Origin: CAZAQB01 sp964487155 | GTDB lineage: Bacteria; Pseudomonadota; Gammaproteobacteria; Nitrococcales; Nitrococcaceae | Reading direction: 5' to 3' | Assembly (NCBI GenBank): GCA_964487155.1 | Contig: CAZAQB010000017.1 | Location: 1 to 37,693 of the forward strand | Length of the DNA stretch: 37,693 nucleotides | Part shown: positions 37,663 through 37,693 of the stretch, one piece after another | Layout of the letters: every line of letters starts with the position of its first letter | Numbering within the stretch: the stretch's first letter is position 1 | The notes under the pieces: generated by a model | The model's input: only the letters and a program-made list of their open reading frames with translations | Told to the model about the DNA's origin: nothing | Database searches by the model: none | Made by a program: the position numbers and the translations under genes

Positions 37663-37693
37663 GCCGGCGCGGCGCAGAGGCCACAGGCCGACC

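Overview
The window is about 37.7 kb of GC-rich, densely coding bacterial chromosome. Several things point to a motile gammaproteobacterium, probably halophilic and perhaps Ectothiorhodospiraceae-like. These are the divergent guaB/xseA pair, a chemoreceptor behind a near-consensus sigma-28 promoter, a rhombosortase, two TAXI-type TRAP transporters and several Na+/solute symporters. The taxonomic placement is inference. No rRNA, CRISPR array, transposase or phage gene was seen.

Layout. 1-3.6 kb: guaB (minus strand, cut by the window edge), a 43-residue lipoprotein and xseA. 4.0-4.8 kb: a DUF2189 membrane protein. 5.2-10.2 kb: a proline-use locus with putA, a 32-residue one-helix membrane microprotein and putP. 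10.2-10.7 kb: a mosaic of REP-like palindromes. 10.7-14.6 kb: a divergent RNA m5U-methyltransferase-like protein (minus strand, downstream of a LysR regulator) and a Cache-domain chemoreceptor. 14.6-17.3 kb: a minus-strand operon of two small glycosyl/nucleotidyl transferases and glgC. 17.35-18.26 kb: tRNA-Ala(CGC), an Uma2-family protein and tRNA-Arg(CCT). 18.6-22.6 kb: TAXI-TRAP system 1 with a universal stress protein. 22.8-25.6 kb: ExoD-like protein, a DNA glycosylase and a second SSS symporter. 25.7-27.5 kb: tandem hairpin repeats, and a GcvA-type LysR gene divergent from a DUF1127 gene across a perfect palindrome. 27.7-32.7 kb: an MFS carrier and TAXI-TRAP system 2 (minus), with a broken second copy of the permease C-terminus. 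33.0 kb: rhombosortase. 33.8-37.7 kb: a ketone-body/PHB-type cluster (Asp-nucleophile hydrolase, 3-hydroxybutyrate dehydrogenase, an interrupted ORF, acetoacetate decarboxylase, patatin).

How it fits together. Most of the window is uptake and catabolism of small organic acids and amino acids. PutP imports proline and PutA oxidises it to glutamate. Two TAXI-TRAP systems, an SSS symporter and an MFS carrier import other, undetermined solutes. The last cluster would feed hydroxybutyrate and acetoacetate into metabolism, and its codon style looks alphaproteobacterial by eye, suggesting transfer. Intergenic DNA is unusually rich in small palindromic repeats. One family lies only in the first 10.7 kb and another at 10.4, 25.7-25.9 and 29.1 kb.
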